DNA of 64,000 bases from Tychonema sp. LEGE 06208 (GCF_015207505.1 NZ_JADEWT010000006.1:44009-108008), one strand, 5' to 3'; shown: positions 36,393 through 46,391, counted from the stretch's first letter. Notes: a model not told the origin generated them from the letters alone. Program-made: numbers and translations.

Positions 36393-38576
36393 CTACTTGA
36401 TTTTTTCAATCTCAAATTGTGTGTCTTTGTAACCGCCGGTAAGTCCTTGATCGAGAAAGATTTTGCCCGCTTTTTCTAAGTCGCTAATTGCTCCTGCTTT
36501 GTCTCCCAAGGAGCGGCGAACCATTCCTCTACCGTAGTAAGCTGCTGCATAATTCGGATTCAGCCGAATTGCTTGCACATAATCGCCGATCGCACTATTG
36601 TAATTATTTAACTGCTGGTAAACCTTCGCCCGATTGGCGTAAGCTTCCGCATCGTTGGGATTGAGGCCAATTGCAGCAGTAAAATCTGCGATCGCCCCCT
36701 GGCTATCTCCCCCTGCGTTGCGAGCCAAACCGCGATTGCTCAAAGCATTATAATTGTTCGGATTTAGTGTCACCGCTTGGGTGCAATCGGCAATTGCTTT
36801 CGGATAATCCTTCAAATTTAAATAAGCAATGCAGCGATTGTTGTAAGGAACCCCATCTTCATCGCTCAGCGAAATCGCCTGAGTGCAATCGTCAATCGCC
36901 GCTTGATACGCTCCCAAATTCAACTGCGTGCTGCAACGATTAGTGTAAGCATCTCCACTCTTGGGATCGATCGCAATTACCTGAGAATAATCCGCCAAAG
37001 CTCCCTGATAATCTCCTAGGTGAAAGCGAGCTCTCCCCCGACTGTAGAAAGCATCAACATTCTGAGCGTCGAGTTTAATTGCTTCAGTATAATCTCCGAT
37101 CGCCCCCTGCAAATCTCCGCTCCCGGCGCGAGCCAGCCCCCGCGAATGATAAGCTTTAACAAGCTTCGGCTGCAACCGAATTGCTTCAGTAAAATCCTGA
37201 ATAGCCATATTGTAATCTTGTAGTTCTAAATAGGTAATTCCTCTTTCATAATAGGTATCAACATCGTTGGGTTGGAGCTTCAAAACCTGAGTATAATCCT
37301 CAATCGCCCCGCGCCTGTCGTTAAAATCGTTGCGGGCTAATCCCCGGTTAAAATAAGCCTTAAAATATTTAGGATTGAGAGCGATCGCCTGAGAATAATC
37401 GGCAATTGCTTCTTGATATTTTTTTAAATCGTAATTAGCATTACCCCGCAGATAAAAACTATCAGCATTGTTAGGATTTAATTGAATTGACTTGTTGAAA
37501 GCCTGCAAAGCCGCCTCCGCATCTTGATTGCGAGACTTTTCTACTCCCTGTTCGTAATATTCCTTAGCTTTAATCGGATTCGGGCGGCTGCAATAACTCA
37601 ACAGAAATACCAGAGATATCGCCCCTAATCCAGCCAAAATCAGCCACCAAAACCGAGGGCCAAAACGTGATGCAAAACTATCAACAGACCCTAAACTAGG
37701 AGCCCTACTTTTCTGTTGAGCTGTATGAGGTTCTTGGCGGTGCGTCAGCTTGCTGAGAGCGGCCAAAACGTCCTCAGCCGATTGATAGCGTTTGCCAAAT
37801 TGGTGACAGACCATTTTGTCAATTATATTTGCCAATCCCGGAGAACATTGAGCTCGGTTGCGCCAAACAATTTCCCCGGTGTGAGAAGGACTCGGATCTT
37901 GCAATTTTGGCAAATCGGTACCGGGTAAACCAGTGATAGCTTGGATTGCCATCATCCCTACGGCATAGAGATCGCTGCTAAATTGGGGGTTGCCTTGAAA
38001 TTGCTCGATCGGCATATAAGCCGGAGTCCCCGTCGCAATGGTGCGCGGAAATTCTGTATCGAAATCGATGACGTGATTCGCAACTTCTTTAACTGAACCG
38101 AAGTCAATTAAAACTAATTTGCTATCTGGTTTGCGGCGGATTAAGTTGGAGGGATTAACGTCGCGGTGAATCACTCCCTGAGAGTGTACGAAGGCGAGAA
38201 GTTGTAATATTTCTTCCAACAACGACAGCACTCGTTCTTCCCGCCAAGGTTGACCGGCAACAATTTCCCGATTTAGGGCGTGTCCGGGAACAAACTCTTC
38301 TACCAGGTAGAATTGATTGCTTTCTTCAAAATAAGCGAGTAAAAATGGAATTTGATCGTGTTTTCCTAGCTTTTCTAATATTTCGGCTTCTTGTTTAAAT
38401 AAGCGGTAAGCTGTTTTGAGAACTGCGGAAGTGTTGCTGGGAGGACGAAGTTGTTTTACTACACATTGAGGGTGGCCAGGTCGGCGAGTATCGACAGCTA
38501 AATAAGTTTGTCCAAAAGCTCCTGAACTGAGAATTTGCACTACGCGATAACGCCTATCTAAAAGTTGACCAACCAT
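36393..38576 (-). CDS. Active-type Ser/Thr protein kinase with TPR domain
   Basis: This 727-residue membrane protein has an N-terminal PknB-like kinase (about 1-275), one membrane helix (FWWLILAGLGAISLVFLLSY, about 308-328) and about ten TPR units to the C-terminus. Catalytic features are intact: glycine loop SSGAFGQTY, VKQL lysine, VIHRDVNPSNLI, and LIDFGSVKE with ATGTPAYMPIEQFQG as activation segment. I chose Met at 38576 (MVGQLLDRRYRV) because it aligns with the start of the paralogue at 41232. Codons further upstream translate repeat DNA (NSQLPTPNYQF). The TPRs probably bind partner proteins outside the cytoplasm. Targets are unknown. Confidence 0.93.
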   Translation of the reverse strand: MVGQLLDRRYRVVQILSSGAFGQTYLAVDTRRPGHPQCVVKQLRPPSNTSAVLKTAYRLFKQEAEILEKLGKHDQIPFLLAYFEESNQFYLVEEFVPGHALNREIVAGQPWREERVLSLLEEILQLLAFVHSQGVIHRDVNPSNLIRRKPDSKLVLIDFGSVKEVANHVIDFDTEFPRTIATGTPAYMPIEQFQGNPQFSSDLYAVGMMAIQAITGLPGTDLPKLQDPSPSHTGEIVWRNRAQCSPGLANIIDKMVCHQFGKRYQSAEDVLAALSKLTHRQEPHTAQQKSRAPSLGSVDSFASRFGPRFWWLILAGLGAISLVFLLSYCSRPNPIKAKEYYEQGVEKSRNQDAEAALQAFNKSIQLNPNNADSFYLRGNANYDLKKYQEAIADYSQAIALNPKYFKAYFNRGLARNDFNDRRGAIEDYTQVLKLQPNDVDTYYERGITYLELQDYNMAIQDFTEAIRLQPKLVKAYHSRGLARAGSGDLQGAIGDYTEAIKLDAQNVDAFYSRGRARFHLGDYQGALADYSQVIAIDPKSGDAYTNRCSTQLNLGAYQAAIDDCTQAISLSDEDGVPYNNRCIAYLNLKDYPKAIADCTQAVTLNPNNYNALSNRGLARNAGGDSQGAIADFTAAIGLNPNDAEAYANRAKVYQQLNNYNSAIGDYVQAIRLNPNYAAAYYGRGMVRRSLGDKAGAISDLEKAGKIFLDQGLTGGYKDTQFEIEKIK

Positions 38577-38719
38577 GTTCATATCGATATTTGATAATTG
38601 GTAATTGGGATTTGAAAATTGGGAGTTTATCGCGGGAAATTGGTAATTTGGAGTTGGCAATTGGGAATTGGTGATTGGTGATTTTCCCTTTTTCTTTTTT
38701 TCTGCCTCATTCTTCATTG

Positions 38720-39030
38720 TTCGTTCCTGATGACTAATGACTGTTAACTTTTAGCTGTTAGCTGTTAGCTGTTAGTTGTTAATTGTTAGTTGTTAGCTGT
38801 TAGTTGTTAATTGTTAGTTGTTATTGGGGATTGAGAATTGGGCTCTAGCGAAGCGGAGGGATTGGAAATTCGTAGCAAGTAACCAATAACCAATAACCAA
38901 TAACCAATAACCAATAACCAATAACCAATAACCAATAACCAATAACCAATAACCAATAACCAATTCCCCACAACTAATGACTAATGACTAATGACTAATG
39001 ACTAATGACTAATGACTAATGACTAATAGT
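38720..39030. repeat. Heptamer arrays with core 2 (direct copy)
   Basis: TTAGCTG/TTAGTTG units (38745-38820) lead into core 2 at 38821-38882 (TTATTGGGGATTGAGAATTG to AATTCGTAGCAAG), then TAACCAA units and ATGACTA units. It occupies the whole gap between the two kinase genes. Confidence 0.9.
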
Positions 39031-41232
39031 TTATTTAGGGTCGTTTATTTGTGCTTGTGCGTTTTGGAAACCATCGGCTCTTCCTTGTTCGAGAAACAGT
39101 GTTGCAGCTTTCTGAAAATCTTCGATCGCCCCAGCCCGATCTTTGAGTTGGCGGCGCACGAGGCCCCGGCTGTAAAAAGCAGTAGCATTGTTGGGGTTTA
39201 GCCGCAGCGACTGAGCGAAATCCTCAACCGCTAAAGGATAATTTTTTTGTTCTGAGTACAGGCTACCGCGATTGCTGTAAGCTACGGCATCGCTGGGATT
39301 GAGCCCAATTGCGCGGGTAAAATCTTCCACAGCCCCGAGTTTGTCTCCCGAAGCCGATCGAGCTAATCCTCGATTGCTGTATGCTTTGGGATTGTTGCTG
39401 TTAAGTCCGATCGCCAAACTGCAATCTTCAGCGGCCTTTTGAAATTGTTTTAAATTTAGATAAGCAATGCAGCGGTTGTTGTAAGCTGCTTCATCTTTGG
39501 GATCGAGATTAATTGCTCGGGTGCAATCTTCAATCGCTTTGTCGTAGGTTGCCAAATTTAAGTAAGCGCTGCACCGATTGGTATAAGCATCAGCTTGTTC
39601 TGGTTCCAATTCGATCGCCTTACTATAATCTTCCATCGCTCCTTGATAATCTGCCAGATTAAAGCGCGATCGACCGCGACTGTAGTAAACGCTAGCTTGT
39701 TTGGGGCTAATTTGAATCGCTTGGGTAAAATCTGCCATTGCTCCAGTTTTGTCGCCCGATGCCGATCGAGCTAAACCCCGATTGCTGTAAGCTACAGCAT
39801 CGTTGGGAGTGAGCCGAATTGCTTGAGTGTAGTCTTCAATGGCCGTGCGGTAGTCTGCCAAATCGTAGTAGACTAAACCCCGCTGAGAGTATGCCTCACC
39901 GTCGCTCGGACTCAGCCGCAATACTTGGGTAAAATCCTCCACGGCCCCCCGCTTGTCGCCTGTGTCGAGGCGCGCCAAACCTCGATTATAGATGGCTTTG
40001 GTGTGGCTCGGATTAACTTTAATTGCTTGCGTATAATCTGCCTTTGCTTGCTCTGTCGCACCCATGTCGTAGCGAGCATTAGCCCGCTTGTAAAAAGTTT
40101 CGGCATCGCCAGCATTCAGGGCGATGGCTTGAGTATAATCGGCGATCGCGCCTGTTTTGTCACCTTGTTGTGCCTTAGCCACGCCGCGGGCGAACAATTC
40201 TTTCGCCCTCGCCGGACTTTTAATATGTCCGAAGTACATGATGACTGCTGTCAAGATCGAAGCGGAGACTATTGCAGCCAACAGCAGCAGTTTAGTAGGG
40301 CGCTGGATGGGCGGTTTACTCCTAGGCTTGGTGATGATGGTGGCTGGCGACGGAGGGGCATCCCATTTTACGGCGATTTGTTTGATGTCTGCCAAAACTT
40401 CGGCTGCTTCGTGATAGCGTTCTTCTTTGTCGGAGCGCACCATTCGATCGATAATACGTGTTAGAGTCGCCGAACAAGTTGCCCGATTGTGCCACGGAAT
40501 CTCGCCTTTTTTGTTGTTTCTCAGGGCGCTGAGTTCCTTGGGTGAGAGTCCCGTTACCGCAAGCTGGGCGATCGTACCTAGAGCGTAGATGTCGCTATTG
40601 TAGTGGGGGTTGCCTTGCGATTGCTCGATCGGCACGTACAAAGCCTGCACCGCCAACTCCTGTTTTTTTCCCAAAGGCGATTTAACAGACTTCGGCGGAG
40701 TTTGCGCCCACAAATCACAATTAACAAGTTCCGGGTTAATTTCTTTGTCTAAGCTAAAGTCAACCAACACAAATTTTCCGTCTGACTCGCGCCGGATAAC
40801 TCTGTCTGGTTGAATTCTGCGGTGAATAAAGCCCTTGGAATGGATGAACGCCAAAATTTCTAATATCGATGATAGCAAAGTAATTACTTCATCTTCTTGC
40901 CAAGCTTCACCCACAATCAGTTCTTGACTCAAAGGTGAACCCACAATAAATTCTTCAATTAAGTATAAACTTTGATTTTCCTCAAAATACGCCAATAATT
41001 CGGGAATTTTGTCGTGTTTACCCAATTCCTCAATTATTTCTGCGTTTCTTTGAAATATAACTTTGACTAATTCGGGAGTTTGCGAACTTGTGCCGGGAAG
41101 CCGCATTTCTCTAACCGTGCATTGCGGATACCCGGGACGGTGAGTATCTGCTGCTAAATAAGTTTTTCCCACCTCATTTGAGTCTGTGACTTTAATGATG
41201 CGGTAACGTCTGTCTAGAAGTTGACCAATCAT
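39031..41232 (-). CDS. Probable pseudokinase with TPR domain (paralogue)
   Basis: This 733-residue paralogue of the preceding kinase has the same layout: kinase-like domain, one helix (LLLLAAIVSASILTAVIMYF), then about ten TPR units. Several catalytic positions are changed. The glycine loop is TDSNEVGKTY, the VAIK lysine position reads TVREM (Arg), the catalytic loop is FIHRRIQPDRVI (HRD Asp replaced by Arg, loop Asn lost) and the metal motif is VDFSLDKE (DFG to DFS). The frame is intact, so this looks like a maintained pseudokinase, perhaps a scaffold or an allosteric partner of the neighbour (inference). Confidence 0.9.
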   Translation of the reverse strand: MIGQLLDRRYRIIKVTDSNEVGKTYLAADTHRPGYPQCTVREMRLPGTSSQTPELVKVIFQRNAEIIEELGKHDKIPELLAYFEENQSLYLIEEFIVGSPLSQELIVGEAWQEDEVITLLSSILEILAFIHSKGFIHRRIQPDRVIRRESDGKFVLVDFSLDKEINPELVNCDLWAQTPPKSVKSPLGKKQELAVQALYVPIEQSQGNPHYNSDIYALGTIAQLAVTGLSPKELSALRNNKKGEIPWHNRATCSATLTRIIDRMVRSDKEERYHEAAEVLADIKQIAVKWDAPPSPATIITKPRSKPPIQRPTKLLLLAAIVSASILTAVIMYFGHIKSPARAKELFARGVAKAQQGDKTGAIADYTQAIALNAGDAETFYKRANARYDMGATEQAKADYTQAIKVNPSHTKAIYNRGLARLDTGDKRGAVEDFTQVLRLSPSDGEAYSQRGLVYYDLADYRTAIEDYTQAIRLTPNDAVAYSNRGLARSASGDKTGAMADFTQAIQISPKQASVYYSRGRSRFNLADYQGAMEDYSKAIELEPEQADAYTNRCSAYLNLATYDKAIEDCTRAINLDPKDEAAYNNRCIAYLNLKQFQKAAEDCSLAIGLNSNNPKAYSNRGLARSASGDKLGAVEDFTRAIGLNPSDAVAYSNRGSLYSEQKNYPLAVEDFAQSLRLNPNNATAFYSRGLVRRQLKDRAGAIEDFQKAATLFLEQGRADGFQNAQAQINDPK

Positions 41233-41595
41233 GCTCTGCCCTCTACCCTGTCAATGTTCCATTATCGCATGAAATCAGGATAGCTCACTGTGGTGTCAAA
41301 CTTTTAGCTATTGATTCCGGTGTGCCAAGCAGCCGAAGAAATAGCCAGTAGTAGGACTACAGGTGCTGGCAATTTAAAGAAAGGCTATCGCCGAAACTTT
41401 GAGCCTTGTCTGAATTTGAGCAGTCCTGGACGCAGTGTTAAAAGCCGGGATGCAGTATTTCCGTAAAAAACCAATTTCTGCGTCGAGGACTATAGCATTA
41501 AGATTAGTCCCAGTCTGCTGCCCGTATCGGTTGACTGTAAATGCAAACCCTGAACTTATAGTATAATTTAGTAACCGAGCAACAGATGACTTAAA
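41233..41595. other. Intergenic region without recognised gene
   Basis: The 363 bases between the pseudokinase start and the small antitoxin-like gene hold no convincing coding sequence, tandem array or hairpin. They must contain the promoter of the pseudokinase gene on the minus strand. Confidence 0.5.
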
Positions 41596-41805
41596 ATGAA
41601 CGTACAACTGGTTGACTCCCTAATTCAAGTTATCTTATCTCTCTCCGCAGACGAGCAATTAGCGATTACGGACAAATTACTAGAAAACATCCCGTATCCT
41701 TCGACTCAGGAACTTATGCAGCTTTCTCAAAACGGTGGCTGTTTTGACTTTTTGCAGGACGAACCTGATATTTATACGATAGAAGATGGAGAACCTATTG
41801 CGTGA
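41596..41805 (+). CDS. Antitoxin-like protein of a MazEF/PemIK-type pair
   Basis: This 69-residue acidic protein begins with a helix (VDSLIQVILSLSADEQLAIT) and ends in a disordered acidic tail (DEPDIYTIEDGEPIA). Small size, acidic tail and direct overlap with a MazF/PemK-like frame fit an antitoxin. The stop codon overlaps the GTG start of the toxin frame (GTGA). The toxin is interrupted, so the antitoxin may be an orphan. Confidence 0.6.
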   Translation: MNVQLVDSLIQVILSLSADEQLAITDKLLENIPYPSTQELMQLSQNGGCFDFLQDEPDIYTIEDGEPIA

Positions 41806-42314
41806 TACTAAAAAAAGGAGATATTGTATTAGTACAATTTCCATTTACTGATTTGAGTCAGATGAAATTGCGTCCTGCTTTAGTGCTGTGTGCTATCTAA
41901 AATTCTGATGAAGTTACTGTTGGCTTTATTTCCTCTCAAAATGTTGCAAGATTAAACAATGAAGAGTTTGCCCTGAATGTGGAAGATAGAGAATTTCCAG
42001 CAACTGGATTGCGAGTATCATCTAAAGTTAGAGTAACTCGAATAGCTACCCTCCAACGCAGATTAATTATCAGACGATTGGGTGAATTAGAAAATCTCTA
42101 TATAGCCTTTATCAAAAAAGTGAGGTATGCCCGGTTTGCCCTATGCCCGGTTTGGCCGGTTTGGCCGGTTTGGCCGGTTTGGCCTATGCCCGACAGTACC
42201 TCATATGAGAGCTTGAAAGGCTATATACAGCAATTAAATGCCTATATAATCGAGGCATTGCAGATAGGGCGATCGAGAGAATTATTGAACTATAGAGCAA
42301 TTAAAAATGGCTGA
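41802..42314 (+). pseudogene. Interrupted MazF/PemK-type toxin gene
   Basis: The GTG-started frame reads as a MazF/PemK toxin: ILKKGDIVLVQFPFTDLSQM, then KLRPALVLCAI, a family signature. It is broken by an in-frame TAA at 41898-41900 (codon 33). The same frame continues with plausible toxin sequence (EVTVGFISSQNV, TGLRVSSKVRVTRIATLQRR) up to LENLYIAFIKKV. After that a repeat element replaces the normal C-terminus. Either the gene is dead or the stop is read through. Loss of the toxin is the simpler reading. Confidence 0.75.
42099..42227. repeat. MITE-like element with GGTTTGGCC tandem core
   Basis: Terminal arms TATATAGCCTTT (42099-42110) and AAAGGCTATATA (42216-42227) are perfect inverted repeats. 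Inner arms GAGGTA (42122-42127) and TACCTC (42197-42202) also pair. The centre holds about four GGTTTGGCC units between ATGCCCGG/ATGCCCGA. It lies in the 3' part of the toxin frame. Confidence 0.7.
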
Positions 42315-43692
42315 ATCACTAACAAAAGGAGGAACGATCGCAGCGATCGCCACCGCCATAGTTCCCCAACAAGGCAGCGTCGCCATTGTGCGACTTTCCG
42401 GTGCTGCAGCCTTAAAAATTGCGGAAACTCTGTTTCGCGCCCCAGGACAGCAAATTTGGGAGTCTCACCGCATTCTTTACGGCCACATCCGCCACCCAAA
42501 AACTCAAGAATTAGTTGATGAAGCTTTGCTGTTAATCATGAAAGCGCCGCGTTCTTTCACCCGCGAAGATGTGGTGGAATTTCACTGTCACGGCGGGATT
42601 ATGGCCGTCCAGCAAGTCTTGCAGTTGTGTTTGGAAAGCGGGGCGAGATTGGCGCAGCCGGGAGAGTTTTCGCTGCGGGCTTTTTTGAACGGGAGGCTCG
42701 ATTTAACTCAGGCTGAAAGTATTTCAGATTTGGTGGGAGCAAAATCTCCCGCTGCTGCACAAAGTGCTTTAGCCCTTTTGCAGGGAAAATTAGCCCAGCC
42801 AATTCGCAAATTAAGAACAACTTGTTTGGATTTGCTGGCAGAAATTGAGGCGAGAATTGATTTTGAGGAAGATTTGCCGCCTTTAGATGAAGCTAAAACT
42901 TATTTGGAAATAAAGCTTGTTTTGGCGGAATTGTCAACAATTTTGACGACGGCGGATCGCGGTGAATTGTTGAGAACCGGTTTGAAAGTGGCGATTGTGG
43001 GGCGGCCGAATGTGGGAAAGTCGAGTTTGTTGAATGCTTGGAGTAAGTGCGATCGGGCGATCGTCACAGATTTGCCCGGTACGACGCGGGATGTGGTAGA
43101 ATCGCAGCTAGTTGTGGGCGGCATTCCGGTGCAGGTGCTCGATACTGCGGGCATTCGAGAAACTGAAGACAAGGTAGAAAAAATTGGCGTAGAGCGATCG
43201 CGCGCAGCAGCAAAACAAGCCGATTTAGTATTATTGACAATTGACGCAGAATCTGGTTGGACAGAGGGCGATTCCGAAATTTACGAACAAGTAAAGCACC
43301 GCCAGCTAATTATAATCATCAACAAAATCGACCTAGTAAAAACCATCCCCGAACTACCTTTTTCCTCGGAAATTCACCCTACAGTCACCGCATCTGCCGC
43401 CCTAGATCGAGGCATAGAAGACTTAGAAACAGCCATCTTAGATGCCGTCAGCCACGGAAATTTGCAAGCAGCAAACTCCGATTTAGCAATCAATCAGCGG
43501 CAAGCAGCAGCCTTAACCAAAGCCAAAATTTCTCTGGAACAGTGCACGGATACTATTAGCAACAAATTGCCTTTAGATTTTTGGACAATAGATTTGCGCG
43601 GTGCAATTCAAGCCTTGGGGGAAGTTACGGGCGAAGAAGTGACAGAATCAGTGCTAGACAGAATATTTAGCAAGTTTTGCATTGGGAAATAG
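42307..43692 (+). CDS. mnmE: tRNA modification GTPase MnmE
   Basis: This 461-residue GTPase works with MnmG to install carboxymethylaminomethyl at U34 of tRNAs. The N-terminal folate-binding domain ([20 protein letters not shown]) is followed by helices and an inserted Ras-like G domain: [14 protein letters not shown] (G1), DLPGTTRDV (G2 region), DTAGIRET (G3), NKIDLV (G4). It ends in the diagnostic FCIGK, whose Cys is conserved. Its start overlaps the end of the broken toxin frame by 8 bases. Confidence 0.97.
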   Translation: MAESLTKGGTIAAIATAIVPQQGSVAIVRLSGAAALKIAETLFRAPGQQIWESHRILYGHIRHPKTQELVDEALLLIMKAPRSFTREDVVEFHCHGGIMAVQQVLQLCLESGARLAQPGEFSLRAFLNGRLDLTQAESISDLVGAKSPAAAQSALALLQGKLAQPIRKLRTTCLDLLAEIEARIDFEEDLPPLDEAKTYLEIKLVLAELSTILTTADRGELLRTGLKVAIVGRPNVGKSSLLNAWSKCDRAIVTDLPGTTRDVVESQLVVGGIPVQVLDTAGIRETEDKVEKIGVERSRAAAKQADLVLLTIDAESGWTEGDSEIYEQVKHRQLIIIINKIDLVKTIPELPFSSEIHPTVTASAALDRGIEDLETAILDAVSHGNLQAANSDLAINQRQAAALTKAKISLEQCTDTISNKLPLDFWTIDLRGAIQALGEVTGEEVTESVLDRIFSKFCIGK

Positions 43693-43905
43693 CAATGGTA
43701 AAAGAGTAAATTGAATAGGTAAGCTGTCTCGCATTTAAGTTGTATTTTTAGGGCGCACCCGACACCCCACAATAATTTAACTCTTTGTGGAAAGGGTGCA
43801 AGATGTTAATTTCATCAAACTTGACTCTAAAATTTAGATGCGCCTGGACTCAGTAAAGCCATACTACTGACAAATAACAACTAACAACTGACAACTGACT
43901 AAAAT

Positions 43906-45444
43906 TCACGATCGCGGTCTTCCCAGAGTAGTAATATAAAGCACGGCCTCGCTTGTAGGAATACCGAGAACGTCATTCACGCGATCGTCAAAAAAGCCCG
44001 CGATACCGCTAACACCCAAACGCAGTTGAACCGCTGCTAAATTCAACCGCTGGCCCAAATGACCCGCATCCATGTGCAAATAGCGGTAAACCCGATCGCC
44101 ATATTTTGCTACAGCCCTGTTCAAATCCGCCGTGTGAAACAATAGCGCCCCCGCATCTCGGCCCAAATCTTGCCCCAAACACAAAAAATGCAACTCCCTG
44201 CGGAAATTTTTAAACCGAATTTGCCGCAATTCTTGAGCTTTCGGAGCATAATAATAACAGCCTTCCTCCAACCCGTGCACTCCCGAAACAGCAATAAAAG
44301 TCTCGATCAAACTCAGATCGAAATAATCGGGATAACCGTCTAATCCTTGGTCGATATAGTGCTGCGGCTGGTAAGTAAAATCGAGCAAAGCTAACAGTTC
44401 GCCCAAGCTCAAAGAAGCACCAGTATAAGCGCGGGTAGAACGCCTTTTGAGGATAGTTGTTTCTAAAGTTTCCAGATTCACTCCCCAAGGAATCGAAGGA
44501 GTTACCGTAGAAACTTTAGTACAAAATGGAAAGTTGTATTTATCCTCTAAATCACCTTCATTTTCATCAAATTTCCAGCCATCCGTTCCGGTGGGGTCTG
44601 AGTCTAACTGTGTCGCTTTGTGGAGGTATCCCAACAGTTGACCTTCGGAAATTTTAGGATAATCTGTTGTGGTGTTTCCGGGCAAAGCTGTTTTGAATTT
44701 GGGCAAATTTTGGTCGATATCTAGCAAGTCGGCTAACGCAACTACACAAATCGCTCCTTCTTGCTCCGAGTCGATGTACAGTAATTCATTGATAGCTGCA
44801 TCGGCGAATCCTCCAATCAAGTGAGGTCGGTAATCGTTGATGGCGCAAGCTAACTCGATATTGCTCAATAAATGACCGGTGTCGAGGAAAATTCTGCGGT
44901 AAGCCCGGTCTTCGTAACGCCAAGAAGAACGGAAGAAAATAGTAGTAATCGCGATCGCCAGTTGGGTATTTTCGAGCGCCGGCGATCCGAAACAAGCAGC
45001 TTGCAGCCCCGACCAAACTTCACTGTTCCAAAAATGAACGAGTGAATGAGTTCTGCACTGATAGTTGTAGAGTCCGGCGGGCAAATGTGGCGTGCCGCGG
45101 GAGATTAAATAAACCTCTGCAGGGTACAGCCCGCCCGCCGACGGTGCGGATCGCAAATACAGATAGCTCTCATCTAGCGTCTGCACCTTCGCAGTCAACC
45201 CGTAGCTGCACAGCAACAAGCTCGACAAGCGGTGCCACCAACCGGCATCAGCCGCGGCATCGCGATCGTCCGAGGGGTCTTTTATATAGGGCTTTAGGTC
45301 AAAATACGCACCAATTTTATATTCTTTGAACGGCACTGGTTGCTCTGTCCAATCTAGCTGTCTGCTTTTGGCAGCAAGGGTTTCAGGGTCATATTTCGTC
45401 CGCTCGTGGTAGTGCTCAGCCATAGAAAGAGGAAGTTCTGGCAT
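43906..45444 (-). CDS. SagB/ThcOx family FMN oxidoreductase, double domain
   Basis: This 512-residue protein has two nitroreductase-like halves. The N-terminal half contains LRSAPSAGGLYPAEVYLIS and a degenerate FMN region. The C-terminal half contains ILKRRSTRAYTGASLSLGEL, HMDAGHLGQRLNLAAVQLRL and GIAGFFDDRVNDVLGIP. SagB/ThcOx enzymes oxidise azolines to azoles in RiPP natural products, but many cyanobacterial members are not linked to a peptide cluster. No YcaO or precursor gene is visible nearby, so the substrate is unknown. Confidence 0.88.
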   Translation of the reverse strand: MPELPLSMAEHYHERTKYDPETLAAKSRQLDWTEQPVPFKEYKIGAYFDLKPYIKDPSDDRDAAADAGWWHRLSSLLLCSYGLTAKVQTLDESYLYLRSAPSAGGLYPAEVYLISRGTPHLPAGLYNYQCRTHSLVHFWNSEVWSGLQAACFGSPALENTQLAIAITTIFFRSSWRYEDRAYRRIFLDTGHLLSNIELACAINDYRPHLIGGFADAAINELLYIDSEQEGAICVVALADLLDIDQNLPKFKTALPGNTTTDYPKISEGQLLGYLHKATQLDSDPTGTDGWKFDENEGDLEDKYNFPFCTKVSTVTPSIPWGVNLETLETTILKRRSTRAYTGASLSLGELLALLDFTYQPQHYIDQGLDGYPDYFDLSLIETFIAVSGVHGLEEGCYYYAPKAQELRQIRFKNFRRELHFLCLGQDLGRDAGALLFHTADLNRAVAKYGDRVYRYLHMDAGHLGQRLNLAAVQLRLGVSGIAGFFDDRVNDVLGIPTSEAVLYITTLGRPRS

Positions 45445-45674
45445 ATTTCAGTAGAGAATGGGCTTTGGTTTGTCGATCGATCTTGAGATTACTGACTGGT
45501 TACTGACCGAGCCAGCCAGAAATTTACAAATATAAAAAAAATCTTAGAAAAAATGCGCTCGTTGTTACACAAGCTTAACATAAGAGAATGCTTAGGTATA
45601 AATACGCAAACAGTAATAGCCCTTTATTATCGTTATGGACTGGCTACAATAGCTGTCCTCATAAAGAGATGAAT

Positions 45675-46196
45675 ATGCAAAAGCTAAGCGCTGAGCAATT
45701 GTTAGCTCAGTATTCTGAAGGCAAGCGAAATTTTGACGCAGTTGACCTAAGTGAACATAATTTATTCCAAGCAGATTTAGCAGAAATCAACCTTTCTGGT
45801 AGCGTTTTGAGGCGAACTTATTTGCCCTACGGAAATCTGACTCAAGCCAATCTTTGTCAAACACAGTTGCAGGATGCTGAATTGGGCGACATTCAGCTTT
45901 ATCAAGCAAACTTGTCAGAAGCTAATTTGTCAGGAGCAAATTTATCAAGAGCTAATTTACGCCACGCTAATTTGCAAGGTGCTAATTTGCAGAAAGCTAA
46001 TTTACAAGGTGCGGATTTGTACAATGCCGATTTGAGCAATGCCGATTTGAGATATGCTGATTTGAGCAGGACTAATTTGGAGAAAACCAAGTTAACTAAA
46101 GCTCAATTGGCTGGGTGCAACTTATTTCGATCGCGCTTGGCAGATTTGTCGGAAGCTGAGTGCGATCGCACTACCATCAGCCCCGAAGGATATTGA
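45675..46196 (+). CDS. Pentapeptide-repeat protein
   Basis: This 173-residue protein has about 20 A(D/N)LXX-type units (about 35-165: QANLSEANLSGANLSRANLR and similar), predicted to form a right-handed quadrilateral beta-helix. The N-terminal 30 residues (MQKLSAEQLLAQYSEGKRNF) are a helical cap common in cyanobacterial members. I prefer the ATG at 45675 because AAAGAG lies about 5 bases upstream of it. An ATG two codons earlier is also possible. Function is unknown. Confidence 0.88.
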   Translation: MQKLSAEQLLAQYSEGKRNFDAVDLSEHNLFQADLAEINLSGSVLRRTYLPYGNLTQANLCQTQLQDAELGDIQLYQANLSEANLSGANLSRANLRHANLQGANLQKANLQGADLYNADLSNADLRYADLSRTNLEKTKLTKAQLAGCNLFRSRLADLSEAECDRTTISPEGY

Positions 46197-46391
46197 TGAT
46201 TTCCAGCGCTGCGGGCGATCGGCTTCATTAGTCGTGAAGCGTAGCTATCCCGAGCCGGAATCGCCCTTTTTAAAATTTATTAACATTTCTCGACACGGCG
46301 GAAAATGTGAGTTACAGTCGTAGAGAACTTATCGCTTTGCAACATTGACAATAAATAACACATTTTTTCAGTGGAAAATAAGAGATAATTT

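Noticed and set aside
41374..41607. 77-residue minus-strand frame upstream of the antitoxin-like gene
   Set aside because: No ribosome site or recognisable domain, and it overlaps the antitoxin start; composition is not convincing.
45902..46090. Minus-strand repetitive frame (KSALLKSAL units)
   Set aside because: Antisense image of the pentapeptide repeats.
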